64,000 nt of DNA from Macquaria australasica (GCA_005408345.1 SEMN01000259.1:682001-746000), one strand, 5' to 3'. Positions 1-13,059 are shown, counted from the first letter of the stretch. Notes: generated from the sequence alone by a model not told the origin. A program made the numbers and translations.

Positions 1-3000
1 TCCCATTTAAGTCCGGTTTCTAGTCACCTGTTGAATGTAATTCCAATATTCACTCTCATTTAGCTTGGTTTTGTTCACCACCACCTCCTGAGAAAACTTT
101 TTTCACCAGCTAATCACTAGCTTTTGTCGTTAGTGGGTTTAGCTGGATGAAACGCCTGAATTTGCACCTTGTATGGTACCAAATCATTAATATTTTGACA
201 GCAGCATCAATTATTCTCTACCCAGTAGAGAAAAGTATGTAAAAACCACAAAATCTAAGCATGTCCATCTCTAAATTACTGACACACTAGGTGGGACCAA
301 TATTAGATGACTTCTACTAGGTGATATGTGGTTGAATTTTTACTTTACACATCATGGACATGGCTGAGTCACACATTATTAAAACACAGACGTCCATCTG
401 CAGTTATTACAAATCACAGTGGGACCCCAGGTGATACTGGTCCTGTGTGCAAGCCAGGCTTATAAGTTATGGGCACATTGGGGTCATAGCATATGAGTCA
501 CAGCTGCAAGCCCATCGTTTAAATAGAAGTAGTTTGGGTGTTATATAAAATCTGAGCCCACGGTGTGAAAATATAACTCGGTGTCAGTGGACCTTCTCCA
601 AAAACTGCCACCTGATAACATCAATTCAAGTTTTACTACTCTGATTTCCACCTAAGGATAGTTGTCAATGTTTTTTTAGATATTGATTTTACGTATATCG
701 TTGGATTAGCACAATGTCAATTCAGTTTTAGGATCCATTTTCCTAATGCCGCTAATGATTCTTGACTAAAAAGGAGGCTGCACCTTTAAATTTACCTGAG
801 TACTTTCAGCCGCTGTGATTAAATGCAAAACCCAGTTGCGTGAGCTCACATTCAGCTCCTTGGCTGTCCACTCTATGCTTGACCAAAAAGCTCATTCCCT
901 AAGAGCACTTCAATGTATGCGCTGTCATACTGGGTGAAACTGGGCCATCTTATTGTGTCTCCAGTCCTCATTTCAACACGGATCCTTTTGAAAAGCCTGC
1001 CAGTACCCCGTCCTCCACTAAATGTGTAGGGAGGAGATAGTGCATTCTCATGTTATCTGCCACCGGCCTCTTGCCCCTTCAGCCATTTTCTCATTTCACA
1101 GATTTGACCAGGAGGTGACCTTGGCTTTTTAAGTGCTTTTAAGACAGAGCCAAGTCTCCTCTTCCTTTTTCCTGTCTCACAAATGGAGACAGAGAGAGAA
1201 GGAGAGGGAGAGGGGATTTCTTTCCGGCCTTTTCTTCAATGGCTTTTTTCCTCCCTCTTCTTTTTCATCCTCTCTGCCCGTAGCCAATGTCCAGTTTGTT
1301 TCTTTTTTTTCTTTTTTTTTTATGGAGTAGACATGATGACAGGCTGTTGTCTGCTAATTCACGTGGGTCTGTGCTTTTAATGTAGAAAATGGCCTCAGGG
1401 GAGCAGCAGCATATGTTTGTGACACATGACGTCAGGCACAAAGGGCAGTCAGGGAGTTTGAAGTCGGGGAGACACACAGTCTATTAGCCGAATGTGATAT
1501 AACAAAGAACTAATTGAATATCTTTGCCCTAGAGAGTACTTCACAATATTCAAATACTAATCATCTTTTGTCTCGGATGTAGGTAATAATTTATATCACC
1601 AGCCGCATTTTCACAACCTCACACAAGGGATGGGAGAGAAATGAAGAGCATATGCACGTGTCTGCCTGTGTACCGGGGGTGTACGCATGTCAAGTGTGTT
1701 TTCTAGTGGAAATAAGCAGACAGTATCGCAGTCCTCCATCGCCATCCCTCCCAAGTGTACCCCTGGCAGAGCGCTAATCTAGGTCAAAGTGCTAACTGCT
1801 TAGAAGGGCCGTGGAGAGGCTCGGTCACATATGAATCATTTCTCACACCTCCCATCCTCATTATGCTCGCCGCAGCTGGAACGGCTAAAGGCTTTCATAT
1901 TTCCCACTGACCTTAGACGTAAACATCCAGACAACACTCTGAAAGCTTCAGCGGCAACCACATCCTCAATCTCTTTCACGTCGAGACTGTCAGTGACTCT
2001 TTCCATCACTGCAGTGAGTCCAAGAGCCTCTCAGCAGCTCTCTGCAATGAAGCAAGTATTGTATATGTTGCCACATCATCAGCACGTTAGGCTCTTTGAT
2101 TGCACTCAGTTTGTGTTTCATGATAAATGCAGTCTCCCTTTCATATCACTGATGGCGTTAAGGATTGGCTGTCCAGAGATGGCACAAGTCCATTCACAGC
2201 TATAAATGATGTGAGACCTTTTCCTCTCTAGCTAAGTAAGTAGAAATCAAATAGGGAGAAAAATATGGACAGATCTGAGGAAGCTCTTCACAATCACATT
2301 TCAATTACGGACCAGGCTGGATGATCTGGATGATTGTACTGCAGTAGAGAAAGGGCCACAGCCATTTGTTCTAAATGTTTTGATGCTTGATTGCTCTGAA
2401 GGTAGCATCAACGGGTGGCACATGCTCAGTATTTCATGAGAATGTACTCCAGTAGCTTGCACCACCTGTGCTAGTGTTGCTGTGGAAAAAAAACAAGCCT
2501 TAGTGCTGATGAATTGAAAAGCTTTGTTGATGTCTCCAGCACATCCTGGAACAAGAACAAGGCACTGTCCTCTCACTGTACTGTATGAGCTTATAAAGGC
2601 AAGGACACCGGGGCCGTCCGGAATAGAAAAGGCTGTTTGGCAGTGCTTAGAAATATTCTTGTATTAGAGAGCCTGACAGGCTGACTGGCTGAGACCATTT
2701 GGGGTTTTTTACGCTCCAAGGTTTGTCTTGCACACCAGTTCCTTATGGGAGAACAGCTGGAAGTGCCATTGTCACTGGACGCCTCGTTTCTCCCTCGAGG
2801 GCCACGGCGGTGGTATCAGTGGCAGTTGGTGGTGGCAGTGGTGGTGATGGGGGGGGGTGCACTTGGACAGTGTGTCCATGGGGAACGCATCACATTCAGC
2901 GCGCACACACACACTCTCCCCTCTACCGACGCCTCCATAACACCTCCTCCTCCCATTAGAGTGAGTGAGCTCAAGCTGCTGACAGCGGTGACAGGCCCAG

Positions 3001-3529
3001 CTCACGGAGGCGATGGGGGAGGGTGGTGCTGCTGCTGTCGTGGGGTGGTACATCTGTTTGGGTCCTTGGTGCAACCGCCTGGCCTCCGGAGTTTGATGCA
3101 GCTGGGATTGGTGAAGCACACCACGTCTGGGACCATTTTATGATCAGAAAACCACTTGGCAGCTTGCAGACGCAAAGAAAAAACAGAGCGAGATGAGTTT
3201 TTGTTGTTGCCTCAAATAACATGATGTCTCCCTCTGGAAGATTACCTTTATGGAGATGACAGGTCAACAACCTCAAACATGACTGGCTGTTGTGACACAC
3301 ATGGTTTACAGAAATTACATGGTGGATCTCCCAGTAACACAGCTTTCAGGCATTCATTTACCACAGCCTGCATTGATAACACCTTCATTGACAATTCCCT
3401 ATTGCATCCTGATAATTAAGATCATTTCCGTGTTTCTATGAGGGGCGTGGATGTCTGACAAGGGTCGCTAAGTCTTTGGAGATGACAGATTCCTTTGTCT
3501 AGCAGGCTGTAAGAATGTAGTAATTGGTA

Positions 3530-3835
3530 AACTGTTTGACCAATTTGAATTATTAACAAAACAGCCATTTCATAATAAAAGGGATTTATTATTCCGCCCC
3601 GCGCCACAATTTTGTTATCAACAAAAGCCTTTGTTACTCTCGGCTTTTTATCGAGACAGAAAATCCATTGAAAGTGGCTGAAGGCCTGACACAAAGCAAC
3701 TGCTGAATCCCTGCAAATCTGCAGGCTTAATTGATTATTTGTGCAGAGCTGTATATCTGCAAGGTGCAGGATACCCAGGGGAAATAATGTAAGACAGATA
3801 AGATGAATGTGAGAGAATTGCTTTCTGCTACTCAT
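3530..3835. promoter_or_regulatory. candidate conserved non-coding element upstream of mgat4c
   Basis: A complex, non-repetitive block with a dense set of possible factor motifs, including AACAAA-AGCC-TTTGTT at 3620-3635, an inverted pair of SOX-like sites. Conservation is only suspected from its look. Confidence 0.25.
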
Positions 3836-4869
3836 TTTATTAATCTTTTCCCCTTTTCTTATTCACAATGAGTTTCCCACCTAGGATTTCCCATTACAGA
3901 GACGCAGCTTCACATTTAAAAAAAACGGTGTGGCCTAAACCGAAAGTTGAGAGTTGATTCAAGCCGGCAAGAAAAGTGTTTGTTAAGAGGTTATTTTGAT
4001 TTCTGAATAACACATAGAGGAACTCAATGTTGTGTGTACCTGAAACTCCCAGAGGAGAATATTTTATTTTCAAATCTTATCTTCATTATTCTGCCTTACT
4101 CAGTTCCCTGCCGGCATTCAAAAGGAATGAATTCATTATGCTGATACTGTACACAAACATTTTTTGAAAAAGCAATCTATTCAGATTTTTTTTCCGATTC
4201 AGGTTTGCAGGTGTTACTCCTCAGCCAAGCCACACGTTCTCCAGGCATCCTGACATTGTGGTTTCACTTTTGTGGAAATGACTTTAAAGGAACAACCTTG
4301 GAAAGATGGGATGTGAAATTACTGTGGAACTCGACTCATGTTTGTGGCATGTCAGCGCCGCTCTGCTCAATCCTATACCCCCCCATTTACTCTGCTCTTC
4401 GCTCCCCTTTCACAGCTCTCGAAAACAAAAAGTGGTATCGTTGGCATGCAGGAGGACTGCTTCCACTCAGCAGCAATCAAGCCATTATGAATGGAGAGGC
4501 AATGGAAGGCCTTTTGTTTTGTTTTGTTTTGGTTTTTTTTGGTGTGATATAGAATTCTTGGCATTAGGTTGCACATCAGGCCAGACCATAATTGCCTTTT
4601 CCTCACTGGGGAGCTCCTTGTTTTCCATTTGAAGTCTGCCTCCGTCAGATTTCCCCATTAGAGGGAGGGGGTGTAGCAGGGGAAAGGAAGACAATTCCTG
4701 GATCAGTCATCTCATATCGGCTGCCAGAGAAGCATGGAGGACATTGAGGATGAATAAAGGCGATAGCTTGCCAAGGTACTTTTTGCCTGGAACACAGAAA
4801 AAATGAAATATTGCTAGCAAAACATATAAAAACTGGGTCCTACTTACTCAAAGATACTGTACTGTATCT

Positions 4870-5129
4870 AGAGTGGAAATGATTAGATGAATAATCAATT
4901 ATTTATTCATCAAATATGGGGATCTGTTGATTTTCTGTGTTTTTAGAAATGTAAATTAAATATCTTTTGGTTTTGGACTGTTGGTCAGGCAAAACCAGCA
5001 GTTTGAAGACACCACTTGGGGCTCTGGGCATTTTTTGCTATTATCAGACATTTTAAAGACTAAATGATTAAACAAAAAATAACAATTTATAGGTTGATAA
5101 TGAAAATTATCATTAGTTGCAGCCCTAGA
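4870..5129 (-). repeat. dispersed teleost MITE-like repeat ('gggctgcaactaatgat' family), copy 1
   Basis: The right end reads, on the minus strand, CTAGGGCTGCAACTAATGAT followed by AT-rich sequence. The interior holds the words 'ggactgttggtcaggcaaaa' and 'ttggggctctgggca'. I recognise this as a very common dispersed repeat of teleost genomes. Copy 2 (8795-9133) shares the 'ggactgttgttcag' and 'cttgggctctgag' words in the same order, which supports a family relationship inside this window. Confidence 0.6.
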
Positions 5130-8100
5130 AGTATTACATTCTTTTAGCTGCAGGGTCTGAGTTCCTTCAACCTCCTAATAACAATAATTTCCAAGTCCTG
5201 AATCCTATGCTCCTCACTTTGTGGAAATGTTGGGAACATAAATTTTTCATTTTCATCATGATCCTAGTTTAAACAGAGCTCTGCACATAATTTTCCAATT
5301 CCCTTGTTTCTCGTTTTCACTCTCTGTGTGCTCATCTTTCTGCACAGCAACATAATAACCCTCAGCTTGCTGTGACGTCAAGGATTGATGGGCAGACAAT
5401 TTCCGGCTGAGAGCCATTTCCAAACCCCAAGGCACTAGTCATGGTGTGATACAACCAGGTGATAGTTTCCTTAGAGGATTTTTGGAGCCTTTCTGTGCGT
5501 ATTTTCTATCTTATCTCCTCCAGGAGCAACTGTAGCAACAAGCACAAGGAATTCTGGCTCCTAGCCGGGTGTGACTGTTTGTTACAGCCAAAATAGTAAA
5601 AAAAAATAAAAAATAAAAATAAAAAAGACAACATATTGCAGAGTATATTGAATTAAAAAATTGCAAGGGTTTGAGAAATATTGATCAAATTGAACATTTA
5701 GCTACAAGAATGAAACTCTAATTGAATTTGTGAGTTCCTTAACACACTCGCCATGTTGTCACAGTTTTGCTGCCACCAAGCTCCCTTTATGTCAATCTAA
5801 CGGGATTTAACCTCTTACCGAGAGCACGGTTTTCAAAAGGAGTTCGAGACAGACAGTTGATACAAGTTAAGTGCACAGCGCGCTGCTGGGTATAAGCGAG
5901 CAGAGAGGCAGTGTTGTGGTTTATTTGGTCCAGTTCACACACACAGTGCATAATGGATATTTAACAGCCGCAGCCTGCTGGAAGTGTGCTGTGTCCTGAA
6001 ATGGTGCTGGGGACATCTGAGGGAGTGTGTGACTGCCAGGATGACACACCCATTAAAACACACTTAGTCTATTTCACTGCTGCAGCTCCACTCTGGATTC
6101 ATGCCACAAGAATGAACACAACAAAACACACATGCCTCCCTCTTGTTAAAGGATGCTCGCAGTGAATTCATACCATCATCCATATATCCATTTATACCTT
6201 TTCCGTATCCTAGCATGTTCCAAGAATATACAGTAGGCTGGAAATAGGGATGATGATGTTTTAGGTGTTCTGCTTGTGCATCTCAGTCTCAGTTAAATCT
6301 GGGGTAGGAGAAGCGAGCATGTTTCCCAGCTGCGCCTTTGGCAGCGCGAGCAACTCATCCTCTTCCTCCTCTGAGCCTGTATTGAATTATTGAAATAAGA
6401 GAGGCGCCTCACTTTGTCTTGTATCATCAGGATAGACACCCAAAACTCCAATCTGAGAGATCAACTTCCCCTCCAAATACAAGGCAGAAAAGTTGTTTAA
6501 TTGGAGCTCTCCCACTGGCTCATGCAAAGAATCCCATTGTTTTATTGGAGGTCACAGCTTTCTCTGCAATTTACTAGAGACACACCTCACATGTAATGGC
6601 AGTCATGTCTGTACATGTAATTCAGGGCATTCCTGACATTCTGTCTGTATGGACACATGTGTTGGTAACACAATAGCTCTCAAAGAGTGTATGAAAGCTA
6701 GATTGTCCATATTGTTACAAATATAATTAAATATTGTGGGTGAAACACTTGACTAAAATAAACTGCAGATACTATACAAATGTTGACTCTAGCTGGTAGC
6801 ATTGCATCAGATTCTCATGTTTTATTTGGGTAATATCAGCTTTTGCCATCTAATAGAAGATGTAGAGTCCCACAGGTTAGACATAACAGGTTGCTGCGTT
6901 TAATTTCTCAATCTGTCAAACTGTTAACTCAGAAGATGAGTTCTTGATAGGCTGAGGATAACAAGAAGTTGGCTAGAAAATAAGAGGTAAGGGTTAAACT
7001 GTTCTAAGACTGGCAATATGCATTGTGCATGTCCAACACTGAATGCCAGGCAATTAGGCTGCACTACAGCTCTGTTTGTTGTGTTGTGCTCCAGATAATG
7101 TTTTTCTTTTTGTGTATGTGACAAAGATTTGGCTTGTTATACACACATTTTCTGTGCAGTCTAATCTATCCACTTCATTCTGACTCCTTTCTTGATTGAA
7201 CTTAATTGTTGAATTCTGTGCTGCCAACATTTGAAATGTAAGGAAGCAGCTGCACCTTTTGTTTAGACATCAAGTTAAAAAAAAATTGCATTCAGTAGCA
7301 CGTTTATTTCACAACTACATCACAAACAGACACATGCATTAAATTCTATTTCTTTGAATTTATAATTGACAGATATAAAATTGCTGCCATTAACCAGTTC
7401 ACAACTAAAGCAGATTTGTACATATACTATAGGTAGTTATGTTTATTTGGTTTGTTATACACAAAAACTATAATTACTGATAATTGCCAGCCACATTAAA
7501 TCACACTGAGTTGAAAATTGCACAGAACAGGCCTCAGTGGATGGATATGTCAAATTCAGTTTTCAAGTGTGCACAAAGAGGTATTGACTAGCCGAATCCC
7601 AGGTGAGGCTGACTCCTGGTGCAAGTGATCGATGTGTGTATGGTCATTGAACTGAGCTTAGAGGTAGTTTGTATTCTATTAGGCATCTCTGGGGTTTTGC
7701 AGCAGTGGAACAAAAGCACACGCTGATGCCTAATTGCTGGCAAAGAAAAGACCAACGCCATTGTTACATTTGTAGGCTGTTAGTTCTGCTGTTGCTGTTT
7801 ATGGCAGTTTTCTCTCTCAGTCAGTCTCACAATGGCTATGAGGAGTTGCCAATCCTGTGGTGACTGAGCCTGATACATAATTCTGTTCTAGCTGAAAGCT
7901 GTATATGGTGTAGCTTTCACTGCTGCTTATAAGCTCCTGATATATGTAAGTTTAGCTGTCAACATCGAAGTTAAAGGGGTATAAATCTATTTACTGTATG
8001 ACTATGAGTTTCTGTCCCTAGCTTCTGGCAGCCTGTAGGAAGTGACACATTATTATTAACACTTTTACGTCATAATGTCACCCAACATACTGGACCTGCA

Positions 8101-8639
8101 AATATGACCTTTGTGAGTTTTTGTTGAGGCTGTGTGAGAAAGGTTGTTTCGACTCTGTGTGTCTGTTGTTTGAATGGATTACATAAGGTTGTATGGTTTA
8201 CCCCCGATTTTCCCCCCCATATACATCACCTACAGACGGATCAAAAGAAAATGTACATTTTCCAATACATTATTAAAACATCATATTAACACATGTCTGA
8301 CTCTCAAAAATTTAATATCATAAGCTTCTCAAAGATAATATTTCTTATACATACCGAATTGAAATAGGTTTCTGTATCTCCTTCTACACAACTCACCAGT
8401 CCCTCTGTTCCCCTATTATTTATAGTAGCTATTAATTGATCAAGGCATCGAAGCGGGTGGTCTACATCGAAGAGTTGTTCATGAGAAAGCTCCAACAAAA
8501 TATCTTGTGAGATCTAGCGTGGCCCTCATGTCCTCCATTGTCCCTATCCTTCATAGTGTTCTTGTATTTTGTTGGTTTTTACCTAAATATAACCACAGCT
8601 TTTAAATTATCTAGAAACTGGTTTCTGACCAGAAGGGAA

Positions 8640-8720
8640 GGTCACCAGTTCAAAGTCCTGCACCAGCAGAGAAACTGAATGGGTCCTGTTTGCTCAGCCT
8701 TTGTTGACAACCGGGAGGAA
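8640..8720 (+). repeat. possible tRNA-derived SINE fragment
   Basis: The stretch 'ggtcaccagttcaaagtcc' resembles a degenerate RNA polymerase III B box (GGTTCRANTCC) as seen in tRNA-derived SINE heads. No A box or cloverleaf can be drawn, so this is at most a decayed fragment. Confidence 0.25.
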
Positions 8721-8794
8721 AGTATGGCTAGAACCTTTCTTTTGCTGCACCAGTCTCTATTTAAAATTTGTTTAAAAAATAAATAAATAAATAA

Positions 8795-9133
8795 ATAAAA
8801 CTATTGATTGACAAAACATTTATTGAGATTAACTGTGATGACATTTATTGAGATTAACTGTGATAACCAATCAATAATTTAGTCCTTTTTCAAACACAAA
8901 TGCCAAACTGGTTCCATCTTGCTTTTTCTCTGTGTAACTATAAATTGAGCACCTTCAGGTTTTTGGACTGTTGTTCAGAAAAAGGATAAATAAATAAATA
9001 AACAGAAATGTGGACCTTGGGCTCTGAGAAGATATGATGGGCACTTTTCTTTATTTTTTAAAAATTGATCAAATAAATGATTTATTGTATGAGCAATGAA
9101 AAAAATAACTGATGGATTCATACATTAATGAAA
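8795..9133. repeat. dispersed teleost MITE-like repeat, copy 2, with internal tandem duplication
   Basis: It shares ordered words with the repeat at 4870-5129. Near its left end a 24-25-bp unit (acatttattgagattaact plus gtgat) is present twice in tandem at about 8816-8865. It is flanked by TAAA microsatellites at about 8778-8800 and 8987-9002. Confidence 0.5.
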
Positions 9134-9868
9134 GTAATAATCCAAATTGTACTCTATTGTGTCTCTTTTTCTTTCCCTTTTATCTCATCTTTTATTTCTT
9201 TGGACCACAAATCTGAAATGAACTGAACTGAAAACTGAATTGACTTTTCCCTTCAGTGATGGTGGCCTGTAATCTACAAATAGACAAAAGTCGCATTTTC
9301 ACAACAAAAGGAGTAAGCAAGCAAGCTGATAAGAGCTTTTTGACCATCATAGCATAAGAATGTATTGAAATGCTGGCCATCGACCATAGCACCACCCTTC
9401 ATTGCTGAACAGCTACAAATACCAGTAGGGTGGGGGATGTGGATGCGTTGAACAAATTCAGCTACCAATTGGTGTATATTTTCATTGTTGTTAGTGAAAA
9501 ATTACATTTGATTCACATCAGTAATCCATTGTTGGGCATGTCAGTATTCCTTATGTCCTGCAGTGCCTTTAGTTTCTCTCATGTGATTTGCCAATCAATG
9601 GATTTTGATCCACCTCTTTCCCTGAAAAGGAAAAAACCACCCATCTATCCATCTATCACACATCATTACAAGTCTGTTGAAGAATAATTTTGGTCATATG
9701 GTCCTAAAATTAATTCCCCCACAATCTGTTGATGCTTGATAAAAAAAAAAAAAAAGTGCAAGTTATTCGCATGCAGCAACTCGGGCTGATGACATTCAAA
9801 GCAAGCCAGTCTAAACGTGTCATTTCTCATGTTCTTCTCATGCAGATCCCAGTGAGAGTGTGTACAGC

Positions 9869-9997
9869 ATGAGGCTGATGTGGAAATCCCTGGACAAGAT
9901 GAGGTGTCTGAGGAAACGCTCCACTATTCCCTTCCTTGGCTTCCTCATCACCTTCCTCCTCTTCCTGAACCTCTACATTGAAGATGGTTACGTGCTG
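9869..9997 (+). CDS. mgat4c: mgat4c coding exon 1 (cytosolic tail and membrane anchor)
   Basis: The exon follows an acceptor ending at 9845 (tgcag) and ends at the donor gttagt at 9998. It encodes 43 residues. The ATG at 9869 aligns with an internal Met (about M7) of human MGAT4C. The frame stays open upstream to the acceptor, so a few extra residues from an earlier exon cannot be excluded. Confidence 0.92.
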
Positions 9998-12780
9998 GTT
10001 AGTACATTTGTGTCGTGTATCTTTTTAGCAAGCATTTCCCAAATTAGAAATTAAGATTAAGTATTTGTATTCCTTCTTAATGTCAACAACAAATTCGTAC
10101 AGCTATGCTTTTGAAACCAAATGTGTTGTATTTGTTCGCTCCACCCTTGTTGTCCTTTTATAATTGTTTGTTTTTAAAGGAAATATTTTTAAATTTTAAT
10201 AATGTGGACCCAAGTCGAAATCATCCAGATGATTTATCTCTTATTCATGATGCCATCAAAACTTGGTGATCACACTCACAGTACATTATCTGTGTTTGTT
10301 ATTTAAATTATTAAGAGGTAGTTCGCATTTTCAGCTCTCTGGTGCTCTTCTCAAGTCCATTTGCTCAGCTACGCAAACTGCCTGGAGAGGTTTTAAGATT
10401 CCTTTTGTCTCCAAACGTCGAGGGTTAGCTCAGCCACATCAAAACACATATTGTCTCAAGTTTGTACAGGACGTTGGAGTAAAGTTTAAGAAACCAAAAG
10501 TCTGGATTTCCCCTCATTTGAATTATTCACAGTAGAAATTAAAATTTTCAAGATGACTTTCCTGTCTCTTTTCTGCATTAGTTATGACAGCTTGTATGTG
10601 TTTTTTTTTTCTCTCTATTGTTCATAATGTGAAGTAATGTTGTGTTTTTCACGTTGTCTTCCAGGAAGGGGATAAAAGGCAGCTTAGGGAAACATCCGCC
10701 CACCCTCCAAGCTCAGAACGATACGTTCACACCTTCAGAGACCTCAGTAATTTCTCTGGAACCATTAATGTCACGTATCGTTATCTCGCTGGAACCCCGC
10801 TGAACCGCAAGAGTAAGTTTAGTGTTTGCTGAAAGGGGAATTGACATTGACTATTTTCATGAGCTTAGGGGAGTTACAGTAAGTCATAAATTGAGAATAA
10901 AAACTAAAATTTAAAATCTGTGACGTGGGGATTTAAAGCACGGCAATAAAATGCAACTGCTCCACAGAGACTTTTTTTTTTAACCTCAAAATTAAACACT
11001 ACGCACTACTCTTCTCAAGCATACCATGATTTACACCAAACGTTTTTGACTTTTTCACCAACAATAAGCACAAAGCTCTAATTTGAAGTCTGAGCCACTA
11101 AATGTTTACCAGGACTATTTACAGAAATTCATCACTGGTTAAAAACCTGTAATAAATGTTTCATCATAAATATTCCTGATTGTAAAATTTATTAATACTA
11201 CATTTTGTGGTATTCTGATGTGTAAAATATTACAGTTTTGACAAAGTAATCTTAACTCAAGGTCCACTAACTAGTGTTTCTAGAGCTTTCAACTGCATCT
11301 CACAGTCTTCATTAGCGGGTGGACTTTGATCATTTGTCATCATGTGACCTAAGTATGTCACTTGATAACAAGTGGTTGTGTATGCGAGTAAGATCAGCTG
11401 ATGAAGACTGTGAGATGTGGTTGAAACTGCCAAAAAAGTGACCTTAAGATTATTAACTACTATACCCAAGGTCAAAAATGAACATTCATGCTTAAATTTA
11501 TTTTCTGGGGAACAGTCTTGAGATTGAAATTATTAATCTTCTCCAACCCATCATTGCATGTCTATACAATATACTTTGCTTTTTACTATTATCATAATAT
11601 GAAATGCTTATTTTTGTTCACAGAGTATCTCACCATTGGACTGTCATCGGTCAAAAGGAAAAGAGGAAACTACCTTCTGGAGACGATCAAATCCATCTTT
11701 GATCAGTCCAGTTACGAGGAACTGAAAGAGATTGTGGTTGTGGTCCACCTGGCAGACTTTGACCTTGTCTGGTGTGAGAACCTGGTGCAGGAAATCACCA
11801 GGAAGTTTGCTCACCACATCATAGCCGGACGCCTCCTGGTGATCCAGGCCCCTGAGGAGTACTATCCATCTTTGGACGGGTTGAAAAGGAACTACAACGA
11901 CCCGGAGGACCGGGTCCGTTTCCGCTCTAAGCAGAATGTGGACTACGCTTTCCTCCTCAACTTCTGCACAAACCTCTCTCACTTCTACATGATGTTAGAG
12001 GACGACGTGCGCTGCTCCAGGAACTTCCTGACGGCGCTGAAGAAGGTGATCACCTCCAGAGAAGGTTCCTACTGGGTGATGCTGGAGTTCTCCAAGCTGG
12101 GCTACATCGGGAAGCTGTACCACTCCAAAGACCTGCCACGTCTGGCTCATTTCCTCCTCATGTTCTACCAGGAAATGCCCTGCGACTGGCTCCTCATCCA
12201 CTTCAGGGGTCTGTTGGCCCAGAAGGACGTGATCCGCTTCAAACCCTCACTGTTCCAGCACATGGGCTACTACTCCTCCTACAAAGGAGCAGAGAACAAG
12301 CTGAAGGACGACGACTTTGAGGAAGACTCCATAGACATTCCTGACAACCCTCCTGCCAACCTTTACACTAACATCAATGTCTTTGAAAACTATGACGCCA
12401 CCAAGGCTTACAGCACCGTGGACGAATACTTTTGGGGAAAGCCTCCTTCCACAGGAGACTTCTTTGTCATAGTCTTTAATAAGTCTACCAAAATTAGTAA
12501 GATTAAGATTGCTACTGGTTCTGACGACCGTCAGAATGACATTCTTCACCACGGAGCTCTGGAAGTAGGAGAGAAACTAGTTGGGACTAAAAAAGGGAAA
12601 CAGTGTTCCTCTTATATCACATTAGGGGAGTTTAAAAATGGCAACATTGAGGTTCAAGATGTAGACCACAAAATTGCCTTTGACATTGAGTGTGTGCGCA
12701 TTGTGGTGACAGCCAGTCAGAAAGAATGGCTGATTATTAGAAGTATAAGTTTATGGACTACACAACCCCCCAGCCAATGA
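9869..12780 (+). CDS. mgat4c: Alpha-1,3-mannosyl-glycoprotein 4-beta-N-acetylglucosaminyltransferase C (GnT-IV family, GT54), spliced gene
   Basis: Coding exons 9869-9997, 10665-10812 and 11624-12780 join in frame (phases 0 and 1) to give 477 aa; human MGAT4C is about 478. A short basic cytosolic tail ending RCLRKRS precedes one membrane segment (about residues 20-37), giving a type II Golgi topology. Sequons lie at N72 and N78. The catalytic region from Y94 is near-identical to vertebrate MGAT4C and includes KRNYNDPEDRV, an acidic EDD at 218-220 that fits a metal/nucleotide-sugar DXD-type motif, FWGKPPSTGD, and a C-terminal KEWLIIRSIS. The family adds beta-1,4-GlcNAc branches to N-glycan mannose. 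The chicken relative was described as GnT-VI, which makes pentaantennary glycans; the fish activity is inference. No frameshift or stop was seen. A non-coding upstream exon is likely but not identified. Confidence 0.96.
10665..10812 (+). CDS. mgat4c: mgat4c coding exon 2 (stem region)
   Basis: The acceptor is ttccag at 10659-10664 and the donor gtaagt starts at 10813. The exon gives 49 codons plus one base and contains ERYVHTFRDLSNFSG, which matches human MGAT4C (ERYVHTFKDLSNFSG). Two N-glycosylation sequons (NFS, NVT) lie in this lumenal stem. Confidence 0.94.
11246..11455. mobile_element. small hairpin MITE in mgat4c intron 2
   Basis: Two arms are inverted relative to each other: 11287-11312 (tttcaactgcatctcacag plus tcttcat) and 11401-11426 (its near-perfect reverse complement). 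Outer ends are also inverted (taatcttaa near 11248 against ttaagatta near 11445). A partial relative lies at 19223-19300 ('gggtccacttactagc'). No coding capacity is present, so it is a non-autonomous element. Confidence 0.55.
11624..12780 (+). CDS. mgat4c: mgat4c coding exon 3 (entire catalytic domain)
   Basis: The acceptor is tgttcacag ending at 11623 and the stop TGA is at 12778-12780. The 384 residues carry the whole GT54 catalytic region and C-terminal domain on one exon. The open frame continues upstream into the intron to 11488, but those residues are intronic because the splice gives R-K-K-Y-L-T as in orthologues. Confidence 0.96.
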
Positions 12781-13059
12781 GGACTATACATAAAGACTCT
12801 TAGTATGTCATAGAGGCAAAGGTTTTTATTATTATTATTTACTGATGTACGTATTTCCAGGTTTATTTATTCATTTTGTATGTATTTATTATACTCATTT
12901 TTTTAGTTTTTTATACCTGCAAGTTGTAACCTTAGTGGAGCATCTTCCCAGTCATTCTTAAGGACTGTTCAACTGACCTCAGAGTATTCATAAACGTATG
13001 TTTCCTTAAATGTTCCATAAGCCCTTATTTATTTCAGCTTTTGATAGCTATCCTTAACA

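Larger units (their letters stand above)
1..9845. other. non-coding region upstream of first recognised mgat4c coding exon
   Basis: No reading frame here resembles a protein I recognise; the open frames are short and have biased, low-complexity composition. Human MGAT4C has very long 5' non-coding introns, so this stretch is probably its 5' intron or upstream DNA, which is inference. Contents I can name are a pyrimidine-rich tract near 1250-1320, a G-rich stretch near 2820-2860, two copies of a dispersed 'ctgcaactaatgat' repeat family (4870-5129 and 8795-9133), and a complex non-repetitive block near 3530-3835 that could be a conserved non-coding element. Confidence 0.6.

Noticed and set aside
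2745..3143. 132-codon open frame
   Set aside because: It has biased Gly/His/Val composition over a G-rich tract, no known domain and no splice-partner signals.
3422..3835. 137-codon open frame on the minus strand
   Set aside because: It has no recognisable domain. It overlaps a block that looks like non-coding regulatory sequence.
11488..11623. Upstream extension of the mgat4c catalytic open frame (46 residues)
   Set aside because: It is intronic. A good acceptor at 11623 joins exon 2 to give the family-conserved R-K-K-Y-L-T-I-G, and the extension resembles no MGAT4C.
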